In this document: in pieces, positions 1 through 13,189 of the stretch
Position numbering within the stretch: position 1 is the stretch's first letter
Layout of the letters: each line of letters begins with the position of its first letter
NCBI GenBank assembly: GCA_950106755.1
Contig: OX467082.1
Coordinates: 33,108,001 to 33,172,000 of the forward strand
DNA length: 64,000 nt
DNA from: Climacium dendroides
Taxonomy: Eukaryota; Streptophyta; Bryopsida; Hypnales; Climaciaceae
Direction of reading: 5' to 3'
Made by a program: the position numbers and the translations under genes
Notes under the pieces: model-generated
Told to the model about the DNA's origin: nothing
What the model saw: only the letters and a program-made list of their open reading frames with translations
Database searches by the model: none

Positions 1-3000
1 CTAGCTCATTTAATCGACTACCACGTAGAACCTTGTACATGCGTACAAAGGCTAAGTTCTTTGATACTAGCAGATTACTTTGAAAATCTATAAAGGAAAC
101 TTGGAAATTAATTGCAGCAGGGCATACATTGTGATTTCATCCATACCTGCATCCTCCATTTGTAAAGCCACATTGCTGTAGTATGGTGCTCCATGAAATT
201 CATGGCTTGCATGACCATAAAGTGGCCACTCTCCAAATCGTTCACCTGGTCCAGCTGGTATAGCCAGAGAAGAAAAGATGCGAAGAACTTCACCTCCTTG
301 TACATTATTTGCTTCTTTGAAGACATGAAGGCTCTGCGGCAATTGAAAAAGTTCACGCTGTGCTGAAAGAATGGAATACACTTGAGGTGGTAGTTTACTC
401 TTGAAAGGTAGTTCAAGGGAAGTAGGTATCAACCAAGACAACCGAAGGTAAGCATGGGGGCCGGACATGACATTCTCTCCAATCTGCACAGCCTAAACAA
501 ACATCGAAACAAATGAAATTAGTTCACTTGGCTGTCATGACAACTAAAAGAAATGAAATGAAATTCCTATCCATTTGGTTTTTTATAGCAAATGATATTG
601 TTTCAGTAGCAAACCTGATCTAAAGCTGTTACTTTTTCAATTGTTGATTCAAATGCTTCAACTTCTCCAACTTTTCGCCGATAGGATTGCAATCTAGAAT
701 TATGTTTGAGGATTTGACCAGTGTAATCACGCCTATTGCTTGATCGATAGGCAGACTTCATGAGATTAATGTGCAGATGCTCATACATATTGGTGCTGTA
801 TTCAAAAGGTGAACCTGAACGCCGGATTGCATCACTGAAATGACGCATTGCATGGATTTTCACTAAATTGAAAGAAGATTTTTGATGATCTTTTAAGCTC
901 CGCTTGAAAGATGTGATTGCCCTGTTATTCACAAGAAGTGCATAAAACTATTAGGGAATTGTGATCTCAATACTCGAATTATGATCAAGATGTTCAAACA
1001 ATCAATTTTCTTTTAAGTATGATTGGATTCAACATGAAACCAAAAAAATTTGTCTTGCCAGTTTATTTACTTACGAGCACATGAGATCATCCATCTCTTT
1101 CAAGGTTGTCTCAGTGTACTCGTGTGTGTGACACGCTAGTTGATACCACTCGAGAAACTTCACCATTGCTGATATGCATTTGTCTTCAAATACTCCAATC
1201 ATGCAAAATACAATCACCTAGTACAACCAATATCATCTTATTACTTAAGATTTGTGTAGTTGAACTTATGAGAATTATTGTCTAGCCTCCACATTCTTCA
1301 TATCAGTTATCAACAATAAAGTTAATACTAAAAAAATATATACTATTACTGTCAAATGGTTCATCTCTAAATATAACATGTACTTGTTTTACCATACTTG
1401 CATCACTGCTCGATGTTCAAATGCTGCAAAGTTGGCATTTGAACGGAAATAGCCACCTTTATCAGTTCCTAGTATGCGGAAGCTTTGATATCTGCATGTT
1501 GCTCTTATAAAGAGAAGGCGCTTATCCAACATATGCAGCACATTGGTAGACCCTCCCAATACTCTTAAAATATCTACCAAGGTTTTAAAAACTCCAAGAT
1601 CCGATTGATGCATAATATCAACATGTAAACACTTGTAGGGATTTCCCATAGCTGTGTCACCACCGTTAAAGCCCCAAAGTGCACACTGCAAATGAAGAAT
1701 GTACACATTGTTAATATAGAACAATTAGTACATACCTCAAACTTACTTCGTACATGCAAACCAAGATGCAGACACTTTTGTGGTATTTTAGAAAATATAA
1801 AGGTTGAAGACAAGAATCTTTTTATTATTTGCCAATAATTGATATCAAATGAATACAAGGAAAATGGAAAGATACACTTTCGAACTTACACACCTCAACT
1901 CCATGTAATGAATGTAATTTTGAGATAGCCATCTTCTCTGCTATTGTCCTTGCTTCTTTTATTTCTTCGAATATGGACTTCATACTTGATTCCGTTCGGT
2001 ACTCCAATCTTTGATTTGTCATATTCAATTGATCTCTTGTGCAAAGACACAAGCTACAAGGTAGCTCGCATTTGTTGGTGTCATATGTACATGTAATCTA
2101 ACAATGCCACATATCAACTTTTAATACAAAGTTACAATGTCATACTGCATGTTATTTCACATGGTCTTCATTCTTATGAAATCATTGAATAATCATTTAA
2201 ATATGACTACAAAATATATCATTGTATGTTCCATATAAAGTACCTTCGACCCTTCCGGATGATCACCAACATACGCAAAAAGAAGTGGAAAAACAAGTTG
2301 ATCAACCCCATGGGGATCACAGATGACAATCCCCCTTCATATGGACAATTATAGTTAGTACTTGTCATCAATATTAAGAATATTACATTGCAACTAGAGA
2401 CAATATGACAAAATTGGTTTTGTACTCTGAAATGCAAATCAATTATAAGCTTAGTAAAGGTACTTTACGTTTGCAACCAATGACCCATCTCTAATGATAA
2501 GCATTTCTTAATTATAAAAAGGATTTACATGGTTTAAATCATACCTGAAACTGAATTTCTTCAAAGGTTGAAGAATTTGATTAAGACACTCGTGGAAAAT
2601 GTTGAATCTTCTATGGTGTGAAGATATATCTGATGCAGGAATAACAGGCATCACTCCTAGAAGTATGTGTCCTTCTGCTTGAGCACGCAATTCACAAGCA
2701 ATGTTTCCTAGAGACAAAACCAAAGGATAGCCACTCACCCTTCCATTGTTCGAGAGAGTTGTTTGATCACTATACAAAATGAGAGGGGCTATGACTGCAC
2801 CTTCACAAGCAATGTGACCTTGCATAAATTGCCACCAATTGCAAGTGCTTGGAATAGAGTATGATGGTTCTGTTGCATTGCATGACATAATTGGTGATGT
2901 TGGTCCTAGATCAAAGTTCTCTCCATTAGCTGGGGCTGAAAATAATGTAGACAAAGCTATTATAGGATCCTTGTAGTAAAGACATATTGGATAAGGGTCT

Positions 3001-3461
3001 CCTATTTCTTCCTTGACTTTATACTCCAACCAACCATCTTCGTCACGATGAAGTGCATCTTCATAATTGTTGCAATTTGAAGCTGATTTCACAGTGACAT
3101 CTTGTAACTTGAAGGACTTATGGAAAAGTACATTTTGAAACAAATTAGTGATGTCCCGCTCTGATAAACCCATACCATTTTTACAATGGCATATCCAATG
3201 GACCAAAGCAAATGTTGAGTCATAGGGTCGCTCTTCATTTAAGACATGAGCAGTCTCCAGAACTTCAGGAACATCGAAATCCTCATCTGGAAAATTTGGG
3301 AACTGGATTGCCTCTTTAACCAATCCTTCAAGCTTAGTGTGCGATGATTTAGACTTCTTTCTACCTAAAGTTTTGCAATGGATACTTCTTTGATGGTTGG
3401 TAAGATTTGCTTTGCTGATGAAGTTCACAGCACCGCATCGATCACAGTTTAATGATACCAT
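1..3461 (-). CDS. Plavaka/KDZ-like DNA transposase, 8 exons, 3' end beyond window
   Basis: Exons (minus strand) are 3461-2545, 2334-2244, 2097-1894, 1685-1398, 1217-1075, 921-615, 492-147 and 66 to the left edge. All junctions have GT and AG and all phases agree, giving about 787 codons without a stop. The N-terminus carries a C2H2-like finger (CDRCGAVNF, then H-x4-H). The rest of exon 1 has the order typical of Plavaka transposases: SDQTTLSNNGRVSGYPLVLS, then GNIACELR, then LLGVMPVIPA. Exon 2 reads CDPHGVDQLVFPLLFAYVGD, exon 4 holds the LHVDIMHQSDLG segment, and exon 6 has a K-x-H-x-M-x-H-F run followed by YEHLHINLMKSAYR. The family catalyses cut-and-paste transposition with an RNase H-like core; family membership is by motif recall, not a search. 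The intact frame suggests a young or still constrained copy. The C-terminal end and element termini are not visible. Confidence 0.75.
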
Positions 3462-4161
3462 GACCGCTGCCTATGTCAAGTCCTGCAAATTTGCCACAAG
3501 TACAAAAAATGGATACATTTTTTCATAAATAAATCAAGGCTATTCTACTAAAATTAATAAAGTATTAGATATAAAAGAATAAAAATAGTTTGATAACTCA
3601 CCAATGACAAGAATGTCTAAGATGATGCCTTCCAATATATCAGTTGTGCCAAATTCTTCTCTACAGCGCAATACATTCTTTAATATCTGAGAATGTGTAA
3701 TATAATATTTTCTAATATGTCAATTGTGCCAAAGAGTTTTCTACAACACAACACATTTAGTTTGTTTTAGGAACAAAGCATTAAATAAAAGCCAAAATAA
3801 ATACACTAAAAAATCTAATGACATTGCAACAAAAAGTAATGACTACAAACCATGTGTAACCATTTCTGAAGCTCAAAATCTAAAGTATCTTTAAAAATTA
3901 GCACGGTGAAAATATGCTAAATTTTGAAAATAACACCAAAGCTTTTTAGAAGGCATTTTTAGGCATATAAATGTGCAAAGCCCTCCATTATACAAGCTGT
4001 ACATAACATAATTAGTGAATCTAGAAAGAAATTAAGACGAATCATTTACAAATTGCTTTAAATTAGAGCTCTTACTTATGATTGAGTTTAATCTAAAGTA
4101 TCAATATGGAATTTGGAAATACTTTCTAGTAAATGACAATTTTACTAGTCTCTTCACTTAC
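3462..4161. other. AT-rich leader region of the transposase, no gene seen
   Basis: This stretch lies upstream of the transposase start. It contains two similar short blocks near 3625-3660 and 3700-3735 sharing aatatgtcaattgtgcca-type sequence. No convincing exon or terminal inverted repeat was found by eye. Confidence 0.4.
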
Positions 4162-4283
4162 AAGCTTGCTCACAAGGAACTCATGAACACCCAACTGTTG
4201 ATCCAATGCCCTCTTCAATAATTCAGATGGAGCAAATACTGTAAAGCTCAAATTTCTTGTGTCTAAAAAACATTGGACTAATG
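4162..4283 (-). pseudogene. Isolated fasciclin (FAS1)-like exon
   Basis: The minus strand reads a 122-bp segment bounded by TTTTCAG and GTAAGT, with the open frame LSFTVFAPSELLKRAL followed by VHEFLVSKL. The TVFAPS core followed by a helix and an H-x-x-x-x-K/L run is the hallmark of the second half of a FAS1 adhesion domain, found in secreted or GPI-anchored plant arabinogalactan proteins. No neighbouring exon of such a gene could be recognised on either side, so it may be one exon of a long-intron gene or a relic captured near the transposase. FAS1 membership is inferred from one motif only. Confidence 0.45.
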
Positions 4284-7200
4284 CTGAAAAGACAGACGTA
4301 AATCAGTTTTTTCACAATTAATGAGCCATGGTTAGTTCTGCTTCTACATCCCAAACGGTTGTCTTTCAATCTCCCCATGTACATCCTCATTTTAATCATG
4401 CTTAGCTAAAAATAGGAAGAGAACAAATTGTATGTTGGGCATGGTCGGTGTACTCCAGAATGGAGCATTAAATGTAGTCAAGAGCTCCGGAATGGCCAAA
4501 TAAGGTGTCAATTTGGGCTCAATTCTCAATGAATCTAATTGCATAGACACCAATCTTAAGTTATGGAATTGGTAGAGTCAATAACAAAAATAATAAGAAA
4601 ACCTAGAATAGAGTATTAATGCAAATGGATATTCTGTTAAAATATTTATATTCTTCTACTATTCTTCCATCCATTTTCTAGGACTTGTTTACATTTCGAA
4701 CCACATTATTCAAGCTTGGAAGTGCAATGTTAGTGAAATATTACCATTGTAAGAAAATTTTCTTTCTGGACATTACTAAAAGAAGATTATATAAGTAAGA
4801 GTTCTACTACCATGTGATATCATAGTAGATGAAATTGACCTCCAAGATAAAGGACAAGAAGATGCTGAGCAGGCTCTAGATCGCATGTTTGTTCAGAACC
4901 CCCCTAAGCAATGTTTGCCAAGCACATTAGAGCTTCAAATAGCTGCAAACATTAGAAGCAAACAAACTACATTAGTATCCAAGCGCGCACAACTTATTCT
5001 TGAAATAATCAACAAAACATGCCTGAAAAGAGCCTGCGGACGCTAGCTTGAAGTCCCAAGATAATTGTGAAAGCACTACTAAACACCCATATACTACCTC
5101 ATCTTCACAAGTACTCAATTACAAACAATCAACAATAAGAATCACAATACTAGCTTCAACAGCAATATGAAGACAATAATAGTCTCCTCAAAACCTACAA
5201 GGATTTTTTTTTGCACTAGCTCCTGTCCTTCTTCACAATACCACAAGTCTGTACATCCGTGAACCATATGGAATAAGAACTCTACAAATGCATAAAAATG
5301 ATGACCTCTGACAAAAACAAATACTGTAACTTAGTACCACAAAACATGTGTAACATTAACGAAATGTGCTAATGAAATGCTATATGTGCTACCATGTCAA
5401 AACAATAAATTCAAAACTCAATCACTAGACGCTCTACAACTTACTAGGCAACAATTTCTCCAACTTACTTAGTTTTCCTACTTGTAGCAACGCAAAATAG
5501 AGTATCAGTTATAACAAAAGAAACAAATCATTGACCTACCTACAAAGACGGCATAGCTTCCAACTCCACCAAGCTCCTACCTCTAAACCTACCTACATGA
5601 TCCCAAGAAGATATACCTTCACACCTTCACAAACTCCCAAAAAATTAATCTTTCTATACATGCCCAGTTGCTACTTTTGATAGTACACTAAAAAGATAGA
5701 AAAAACAAGAAGCAAGAGATAACTAACTATGTGGTTACTAGAGATTTGTTCTTCATGTAGTGAAAGCATAATTTCACTTGGTGTTACGTACGATGAGAGA
5801 GCATTGGTAGGTGACTAAAAATAAAGCGAGGATGATCACGTAAGCTAGAGGTATTAGACACCAAACTGAGGTGCAGGCCCCACTAGCAAACTCTTGAGTA
5901 TAATGTTAGGTCAATAATTATTTTGCAACTTCTTACAACTTGAGCTACATGATTCACTTCTATATATTCTCATAGTGTAAAAAATTTCAACACTCTGGAG
6001 AATTGTAGAAGTGTTGTTGCACTATTTTATAGGCCTCATTACAATCTAGTACAAAAGGACACCATAGTTTGTATTGTGAAATTTTTGTTTTTGCTCACAA
6101 TTTTGCTTCATTGAAAAACAATAACATTAGCACAACAAAAGAAGGCAAGATGATGGTCATAATGTAGAGTAAATTTGTACTCTAAAATTCTTCCTACAGT
6201 TGCAATGTGCCCTTATTGAGACCCTCTAAAGCTCTTCTACTATGTTCTTTGCCCTCATACTTTTGATGAAAAGACCTTGTCTTGTTCCCTTCAGATTGTA
6301 CACTGTCTTATGTTAATCTCACTCTTTCAAAAATAGAATGTCTTCCTGTACTTGAATTTCATGATTTTCTGCATAGTATTCTGTCTACTTAGTTTGGTGA
6401 GTGTAGTCGTGCATGCAACTTGTGTAGGTATACAAAATTCTAACATCTTATTCAAAATGACTGGATTTTGTAAACATTATTGGAATTTGATCCTCAACGT
6501 ACCCTACTCATGCCATGATTGTACTAATCTCCAAGAAATGTGTACTCACTTACATTGTGGTCTTCTGTCCTTTGATCAAACATCCCAAACCCTGAGATAT
6601 TAGAGAAGGCAGAATCCATTCATATGTAGGAGATGCCCTTTGGTCACTCAAAATGTCTAGGTGCAACACTTTTAGGGAGAATGATTGTCAGGAAATCGAT
6701 CTCCACAATCTAGGGTCGACCACTTTGAATTGCCTGCATTCCAAAGTGCTCCAAACTAAGAGAAGAAAAAGTTCATGTGGGTACAAGAGAAGCCCTCCTA
6801 TCCTTGAAAAAGACGGGATGAAATTACAGAAAAGACTTGTCATTGCTTAGAAGTAAGCCACTCGCATGCAATACTTCAAGGTAGAATCTTTATAAATCAA
6901 ATCCACCTCCAAAACCCTAAGACAACATCAAGCAATGTACCCAGTGGAAACTTGAAGGATGAGACCTATACCATTTCAATTTGTAAGCATTGTAAGACAA
7001 GAGAAAAATGATTTGTAAATTGGAATTCATTCAAGGAAAAACTACAATGAAATTGAGGAGATTGAAGTACCTTGGAGAAAAGAAGGCGGGAACGGAAGCA
7101 ACCTCAGCTGAAACAATGAGAAGAAGGTTATGATGAAAGGGAACTTAACGTGACGACCCACTCTTTCCTAAATATTATCTACCTTGTCAACATCTGTCAA

Positions 7201-7550
7201 GGGTGCCAATAAATATGTTGCAGTGCAAGTGAAAATGCTTTGCCAGTATGAAAATACGGAAAACTAAAATGAACTTTCTAGTAGTGTGAAACCACCTTCC
7301 CTGATGAACCTAAGAGGGTTTTTTTTCACCATTGGCGCTCCATAAAACCAAGTGAAAAGGGGCCTTCAGTATATAATACAATTTATATAAGGATGGAAGA
7401 ATGGCACTTCTATATATCTTTGTAAATGAACATTTTACTTTACATTTCAAATTGAAGTTTTAAAATAAAAAACACCTACAACATTTATTATAAGAAGATA
7501 AAATTTAAAAAAAAAAGACAAATACATAAAAGATTGCAACATTACTGAAG
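4284..7550. other. AT-rich gene-poor region
   Basis: No exon chain could be supported. Short open frames at 6352-6603 and 6653-6850 (plus) lack family resemblance and splice context. No obvious tandem repeat was seen. Confidence 0.4.
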
Positions 7551-7559
7551 TTATGCCTA

Positions 7560-7735
7560 AAATGATGCTTTACTTTGGGCCCCAAGTGCTACACCTAGGG
7601 GTCCCATGTGTCTCAAGTAGGACCCCAACTACTATACGTAGGGGCTCCATGTGTCTCAGCTAGGGCTCCAAGTGTCTCAGCTAGGACCCCAAGTGCAGCA
7701 CCTGCAAACCCTAAGTACCTGATTTTTGATCCCTA
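7560..7735. repeat. Degenerate minisatellite of about 30-50 bp units
   Basis: The motif ccccaagtgctacacctagg and the related ctcagctagg recur about five times with substitutions, for example ggggtcccatgtgtctcaag, ggggctccatgtgtctcagc and aggaccccaagtgcagcacc. The block is markedly more GC-rich than its surroundings. Confidence 0.65.
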
Positions 7736-9800
7736 GTACTACACTTACGGCCCCCTACTGCCTCCTTTCAGATTTTCCCTTGTAAAGCAACAAATAGAAG
7801 ATGCTTCCATATCATACTTATTTATATAAGGTTTGATATATGAATTTCTTGAAATATGCATTTCGGGGAACTTGGTGGAATATCCCTCTATTCCTATGAA
7901 AACACAATCTACTGTAGCAAATTTGTGATCGAATAATTCTGGTGCCTAAATACCATCTCAAGGCATCACGTACATTGATGGGAAGGGAGTAGAGAGGCCT
8001 TAGCCTTGGAAAAACGTAGGGTTCTTGACTGCAATTGGATATGGTTTAAAACATGAAGGTATACAATCCTTCAAAATACAGTGCACGTGTGCTCATAAAT
8101 ATACACCTTTATGAAAAGGAAGTCAAAAGAAATTTGTTCTAAAAAGTGTAATAATTGTATTCGAAGTGTAAAATAAATGCACGTTGCAGCAAGTATGAAA
8201 CCTCTAGGTTTCATACTACAGAACTAAGGTCAAAACTAAAATTTTATTCCTTCAAGGCCTGGAGTTAGGCTACGTTCACATGATACGTACACTAAATCTT
8301 TTTGAAAAACTCTAAAAGTTTTAATTTTCCATGCATGAAAAAATTTGCAAATTCATAATTCATCATATATCCAAAATTATAATATTAAGCTGCCTTATAC
8401 TAATTTCTTGAAATATAACACAATATAAATTTTTATTGCAATAGTATAAAAATGTACTACTTTTGATTTAGGATTATTTTTAAATTGGGATTTACGAACC
8501 TCAAGGTCTATTTCCACGAGATGTTAGAGGAATTGCTTGCAATTTGAATCCAGTCCAAAAATATATCTGAATTTGTTCCTAAGACCTTCTTTAACAATGT
8601 TTTTAACACCAAGTGGGAACATACCCTTATGTGTAAAAATGGAAATATCTACAGAAGCATTTGTTTATAGTAATGGCTTATAAAATAACTTTATTGAGGT
8701 AAGGCAACCTAATTATAAAGACAACCTAATTTCACTATTTTTTATAAAAGAAGTATACAAAATAAATTAATCAAACCGAGCACAGGTGGATTTAATTTTG
8801 AATTGCACCCTTGGAATGATTTGGTTTATTCAGTAAGCAGTTTTGTTTATTCCAACCTAAAATTATCAAAATCCACCTCCAATTGGATAAAGCCTTTATA
8901 ATGGATATAGATACCTTATGATCTTATACTCTTATTCATGGACAACAAACACACTTTGAAGATTTCATTGCATTTTTAACAACTCATGATGTGTCTATAG
9001 TAACAATTCCTAATCTACCTAATGAAGTAGTTGGGAACTTAGAACCTTATTGTTTAAGTTTCTTTATTCTACTTAGAAGATTAGATTGAAAAAATTAGAT
9101 GATGTTAGGTTGAAAATTGATTTAATGAAGGGCTACTTATAAAGACTCATTTTCATCATTAATGCATACTTCTCATTAGGTAGAAAAATTAGACTATTCT
9201 GTTGATGTTTCCTTTTTAATCTTAAAAATTCTTGACAAAGGATTGAAAACCCATTCCTAATTCTTGTCCACCACGTATTTGACTTAGGATTCAATTTAAC
9301 TTGTACAATGCTTCTTCTTCTATATGCTTTTGATTATTTTGTTTGAAAGCTCTAAATTGCCTCAAAACACTCACCCCCAAAGCAAGGCTAAAATCTTCAT
9401 CTATATACATTTTTCAATGAATGCAAGCTTATGAACCTTTATTTCACTTGTTCAAGCACATACTCCAAAATTTAGGGTGAATGTATCTAAACTTTAGGAT
9501 GCTGGTTTTTCTAGCCCTTCTAAAAGGTGAAGCTTGGTCTTTCAACATTTTTTAGAGAAAAACAACTATACCTTATAACTAATGCATTTTAATCAATATG
9601 GTACTAAATGAAAATAAAAACTAAATTGCTAATAGCTTTTACAAGAAATTGAGAATTCTTGATGTCAATGATGAGAATGTTATAATAAAAAAAATTTATA
9701 CCTTCCTTTTCATTTTATTCAAAATTTTCCAAAATCAAGTTCAAAAAAAGGACTACATATATTTAATTTGTCAAAAATTTCAACAAAAAATATCCTTCAT
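7736..9800. other. AT-rich region without recognised genes
   Basis: Nothing codable was recognised. A perfect 10-bp inverted repeat with a 4-base loop (GTATGAAACC / GGTTTCATAC) sits at 8193-8216. Confidence 0.4.
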
Positions 9801-9806
9801 AACTTC

Positions 9807-10006
9807 CACCTCATCATTTAGAGTTGAATGGTTGAAATGTTCTTGAATAGGTCTCAATCTATAAAATTCAATAAAATCAAGTTATCTTTCTTAAAAGTAT
9901 ATTTTCACCTCATTATTTAGAGTTGAATGGTTCAAATGTTCTTGAATAGGTCTCAATCTATAAAATTCAATAAAAGCAAGTTATCTTCCTTAAAAGTATA
10001 TTTTCA
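9807..10006. repeat. Two-copy 99-bp tandem duplication
   Basis: Copy 1 begins at 9807 (cacctcatcatttagag) and copy 2 at 9906 (cacctcattatttagag). Both run through ttgaataggtctcaatctat to ttaaaagtatattttca with only a few mismatches, at an offset of 99 bp. Confidence 0.85.
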
Positions 10007-10504
10007 GCTATCCACTTTGGCATTGATATCAAAAAATGTCTACTTACTTTTGCACTATTCACTAGAATGATATGAAATAGAGCATCTCATGTAGATTAGG
10101 ATGATTAGCATATACTCTAAAAAGTCTACATATGCAAAAATTCCAAAATATGAAGTCAATAAAGCTTACCCAATTTCCCAAAGTGGACTCTTTAGTCCTT
10201 TAGGGGTTGAAACATTCAACTACAGTTGGAAAAATGTGACCAAAATTGAACCCTACTGTAAATTTGTCTCTTCAGTGAAATTATATAATTTTAAAAGTTA
10301 TACTTTTTATGTAATTAGTAAGCTACATTTATTTTCTTCGGATACAAAGCCTTTCCTTTCAACAAAATGAAAACAACTTACCAAAACTAGTTTACATTGT
10401 AATAAAAGATCAATATTGAATGAAACCAGAAAATTCATTTAGCATTTTATTTGTTTCACCAAACAAGATACAAGATTTATATGTCATCTCAACTTTATTG
10501 CTTC

Positions 10505-10534
10505 ACCTTAGGAAATCTAAATCTAAAATAAATT

Positions 10535-10591
<57 letters not shown>

Positions 10592-10751
10592 GGACAACCC
10601 CCCTTATTTCATGTTGGTTCCTCCCATTCCAACATTATATGCACACTTGACTACGACATGCACACGGCTAGCATGGAAAAATGGATTTTTCAAACGCTAG
10701 CAAAAACTTGACCTTAGGAAATCTAAATCTAAATCTAAATTAAATTATTTA

Positions 10752-10787
<36 letters not shown>

Positions 10788-10908
10788 GGGCAATCCCCCG
10801 TATCTCGTGTTGGTTCCTCCCATTCCAACATTATATGCAGAGTTGACTTGGAGATGCACACGAGCAGCATGGGAAAGTGGTTTTTTCAAACGCAAACAAA
10901 AAGTGAAG
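10505..10908. repeat. Two-copy duplication of about 206 bp containing (TA)n tracts
   Basis: Both copies start with accttaggaaatctaaatct (10505 and 10711). Each then has a TA microsatellite (about 10541-10587 and 10758-10782), followed by the shared segments gttggttcctcccattccaa, cattatatgca and tttttcaaacgc. The copies have diverged at many positions and their TA tracts differ in length. Confidence 0.8.
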
Positions 10909-12900
10909 TCCCTTCCAAGGTTTTTATTTTAGCAAAAAATCCCTCTAAAGTGATGGGTTGTTTTTCCCAAGTAATCTTGAGCGAAATATTCTTTACTTTC
11001 AGTGGATGAATTCATCCATTTGCTACCAGGTTTCAGAACTATATCGCTTTGTTTTGGATGATTGCACATTGTTGTGGATGAAGAAATAAAATTCCATCCA
11101 TAGATGGCAAGTTTCATCCATTTCCATGAATGCAAATGCTTCCTCCTCCCTGTAATTATCACTTTCTGCCCTGCTTTTTATAAAGGGAAAAAAAGTCCAT
11201 GCTCCCTTCCTATATTTTCACCAAGATGTACATCCACAAATTATTGGGCCTTATAGCTACTCCTTGTCCCCCATGTTGTGTGAAAAATTCAAAGAAATAA
11301 AATAAAATCTCCTGTCACATGTACTTCCCCAAAATTTCTATGCTACCAAAACATAGCTCCTGACACAACTTAGTTCTTTAGGGGTTCAGGTCTTTAGTCT
11401 TCACAAGAATTGGCATTTGAAACAAATTGGCTATCCTTCCGAAGGTCTATATATCTGTAAGTGAAACAAAATACAATTGAGCATAGCTATTATTATCCCT
11501 ATATGGGACAAAATGGATTTTGGATGGGCTCCTATGAACTCAATTTTTGGTGAATATTTTTGAAACTTTCTCATAAGATAGGAAAAAATTATGAGCTTTC
11601 TAGGAATGTAATTTTTATTTAAATTGGTACCCATGAGCAAAAGTTATGCCATGATAACCTAAAAATGGGGAGACTCGGCAGCAAAAAAATTGAAATAAAG
11701 TTTTTAGTAATTTTTTTTACATGGATTCTAAATGGGAGGCTTTGATTCATTCCATTTGGATTAGTAATGTGAAAGTTATAGAGTTTCTTGTTTTGTGGGC
11801 AATTGGAGTGTCTTCTTGGAAAAAAACTTTTTCTTTCACTTTGAATGCTAATATCTTTCAATCTACACATTCAAACATTACATAAATTTTACCACATAAT
11901 CTAAGAGAAGTGTAGTACAAGATCCTACAGTTAGATTCTCGAAAAAGTAATGTTTTTAATTTCTTGGATGACCACAACAAATGTGGCAGTTTTGAGTGGT
12001 TTTGGGGAAAAAAAATGGCCTTGGGACTTTAGGGGTTAATACACTTTAGCATGCATCATTTTGACACTAGATGAATAAGAAAAGCATTTTCAAAGTATTG
12101 CCTCTTGATGTTCCACAAAACAATAGCATGCTTTCTTATGCATTCATGTTTTGATTGTATACATCTTTATGAGCAATTTCTAGGAAATATTAAGGCTAAT
12201 TGGTCTAAATGTAGAAACCGCATTTCAGGCTATGTTGATTATGAATATATACACATTATAGATTATCCTATTGAAGAAACTAAAGAATTATTTTCTACTA
12301 TATATTATACACAATTCTTATTTAACCCCTAAAAGACTAGATTGCATTTTGGTTGTATAGAAATATTGGACTAGTACACATGACATGAGATTTGCATATT
12401 TTTGGCCAAAATTTTAATGGAAGGTAGGGATGAGGAATATTTTTCATATGCACTAAGTTTCATGACATTTAAAAATTTGAGTCAAAAATTATGGCCTCAG
12501 ATGAATTTTAAAAAAAAAAATTGGGCAATCTAGGTAGATTAGGAAAATCCACTTTTTTAATAAAGATAAAATTGAAGTTGATTTTCTAGACTTATATACA
12601 CATGGGAAGCTTTGAATAATTCCATTTTGATCAATGAGATGAAAGTAATGAGAAGTTTCTGTTTGCGGGCAGATATACATTCTCTACTTTAAAATAAACT
12701 TTGAAGTCATTCATTTTACTCAATGTTCAATATTTTTGAAAAAAACAACAAAACATTTGGTGTTGATTGTTTATTACAACATTACAACCATTGGATTTGG
12801 CATTTTTCAATTCTATAATTAAATTCTTAACAATCTAATATTTTGAACCATTCTCTATTTCTTTCTACTTACAATTTTTTTCCTATATGTTTTACAATTC
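10909..12900. other. AT-rich region with diverged repeat relics
   Basis: Two diverged related segments occur near 11640-11850 and 12480-12690. Both contain a stretch like gggagctttgaataattcca followed by a gtgaaagttat-like and a gcgggca-like block. A single copy of the ccttcctatattttcaccaa unit seen at 12960-13120 also occurs at about 11203. No gene was supported. Confidence 0.4.
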
Positions 12901-12914
12901 CAAATGATCTGAAA

Positions 12915-13175
12915 ATTTCACCGAGCTGTACATCCACAAATCACCAAAACTAAAAAAATCCATGCTCCCTTCCTATATTTTCACCAAGATGTACATCCAC
13001 AAATCATCAAAACTAAAAAAATACCTACTCCCTTCCTATATTTTCACCAAGATGTACATCCACAAATCACCGAAATTAAAAAAAATCCCTGCTCCCTTCC
13101 TATATTTTCACCAATACGTACATCTACAAATCAGCGAAACTCCTCCGGAAAAGCTAGAAATCACCAAAACTCCGC
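12915..13175. repeat. Tandem repeat of about 63-65 bp, roughly 3-4 copies
   Basis: The units contain gctcccttcctatattttca, then ccaagatgtacatccacaaa, then tcaccaaaactaaaaaaat, beginning near 12963, 13028 and 13091, with a partial unit before at 12921. The last unit runs into a shorter duplicated motif, aaactcc(g/t)ccggaaaagcta, at about 13137 and 13168. Confidence 0.8.
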
Positions 13176-13189
13176 CGGAAAAGCTAAGT

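Noticed and set aside
6352..6603. Short plus-strand frame with hydrophobic start resembling a signal peptide
   Set aside because: It is an isolated ORF in AT-rich DNA without splice partners, promoter or known similarity.
10420..10650. 76-codon plus-strand frame
   Set aside because: Its centre is only the translation of a TA microsatellite.
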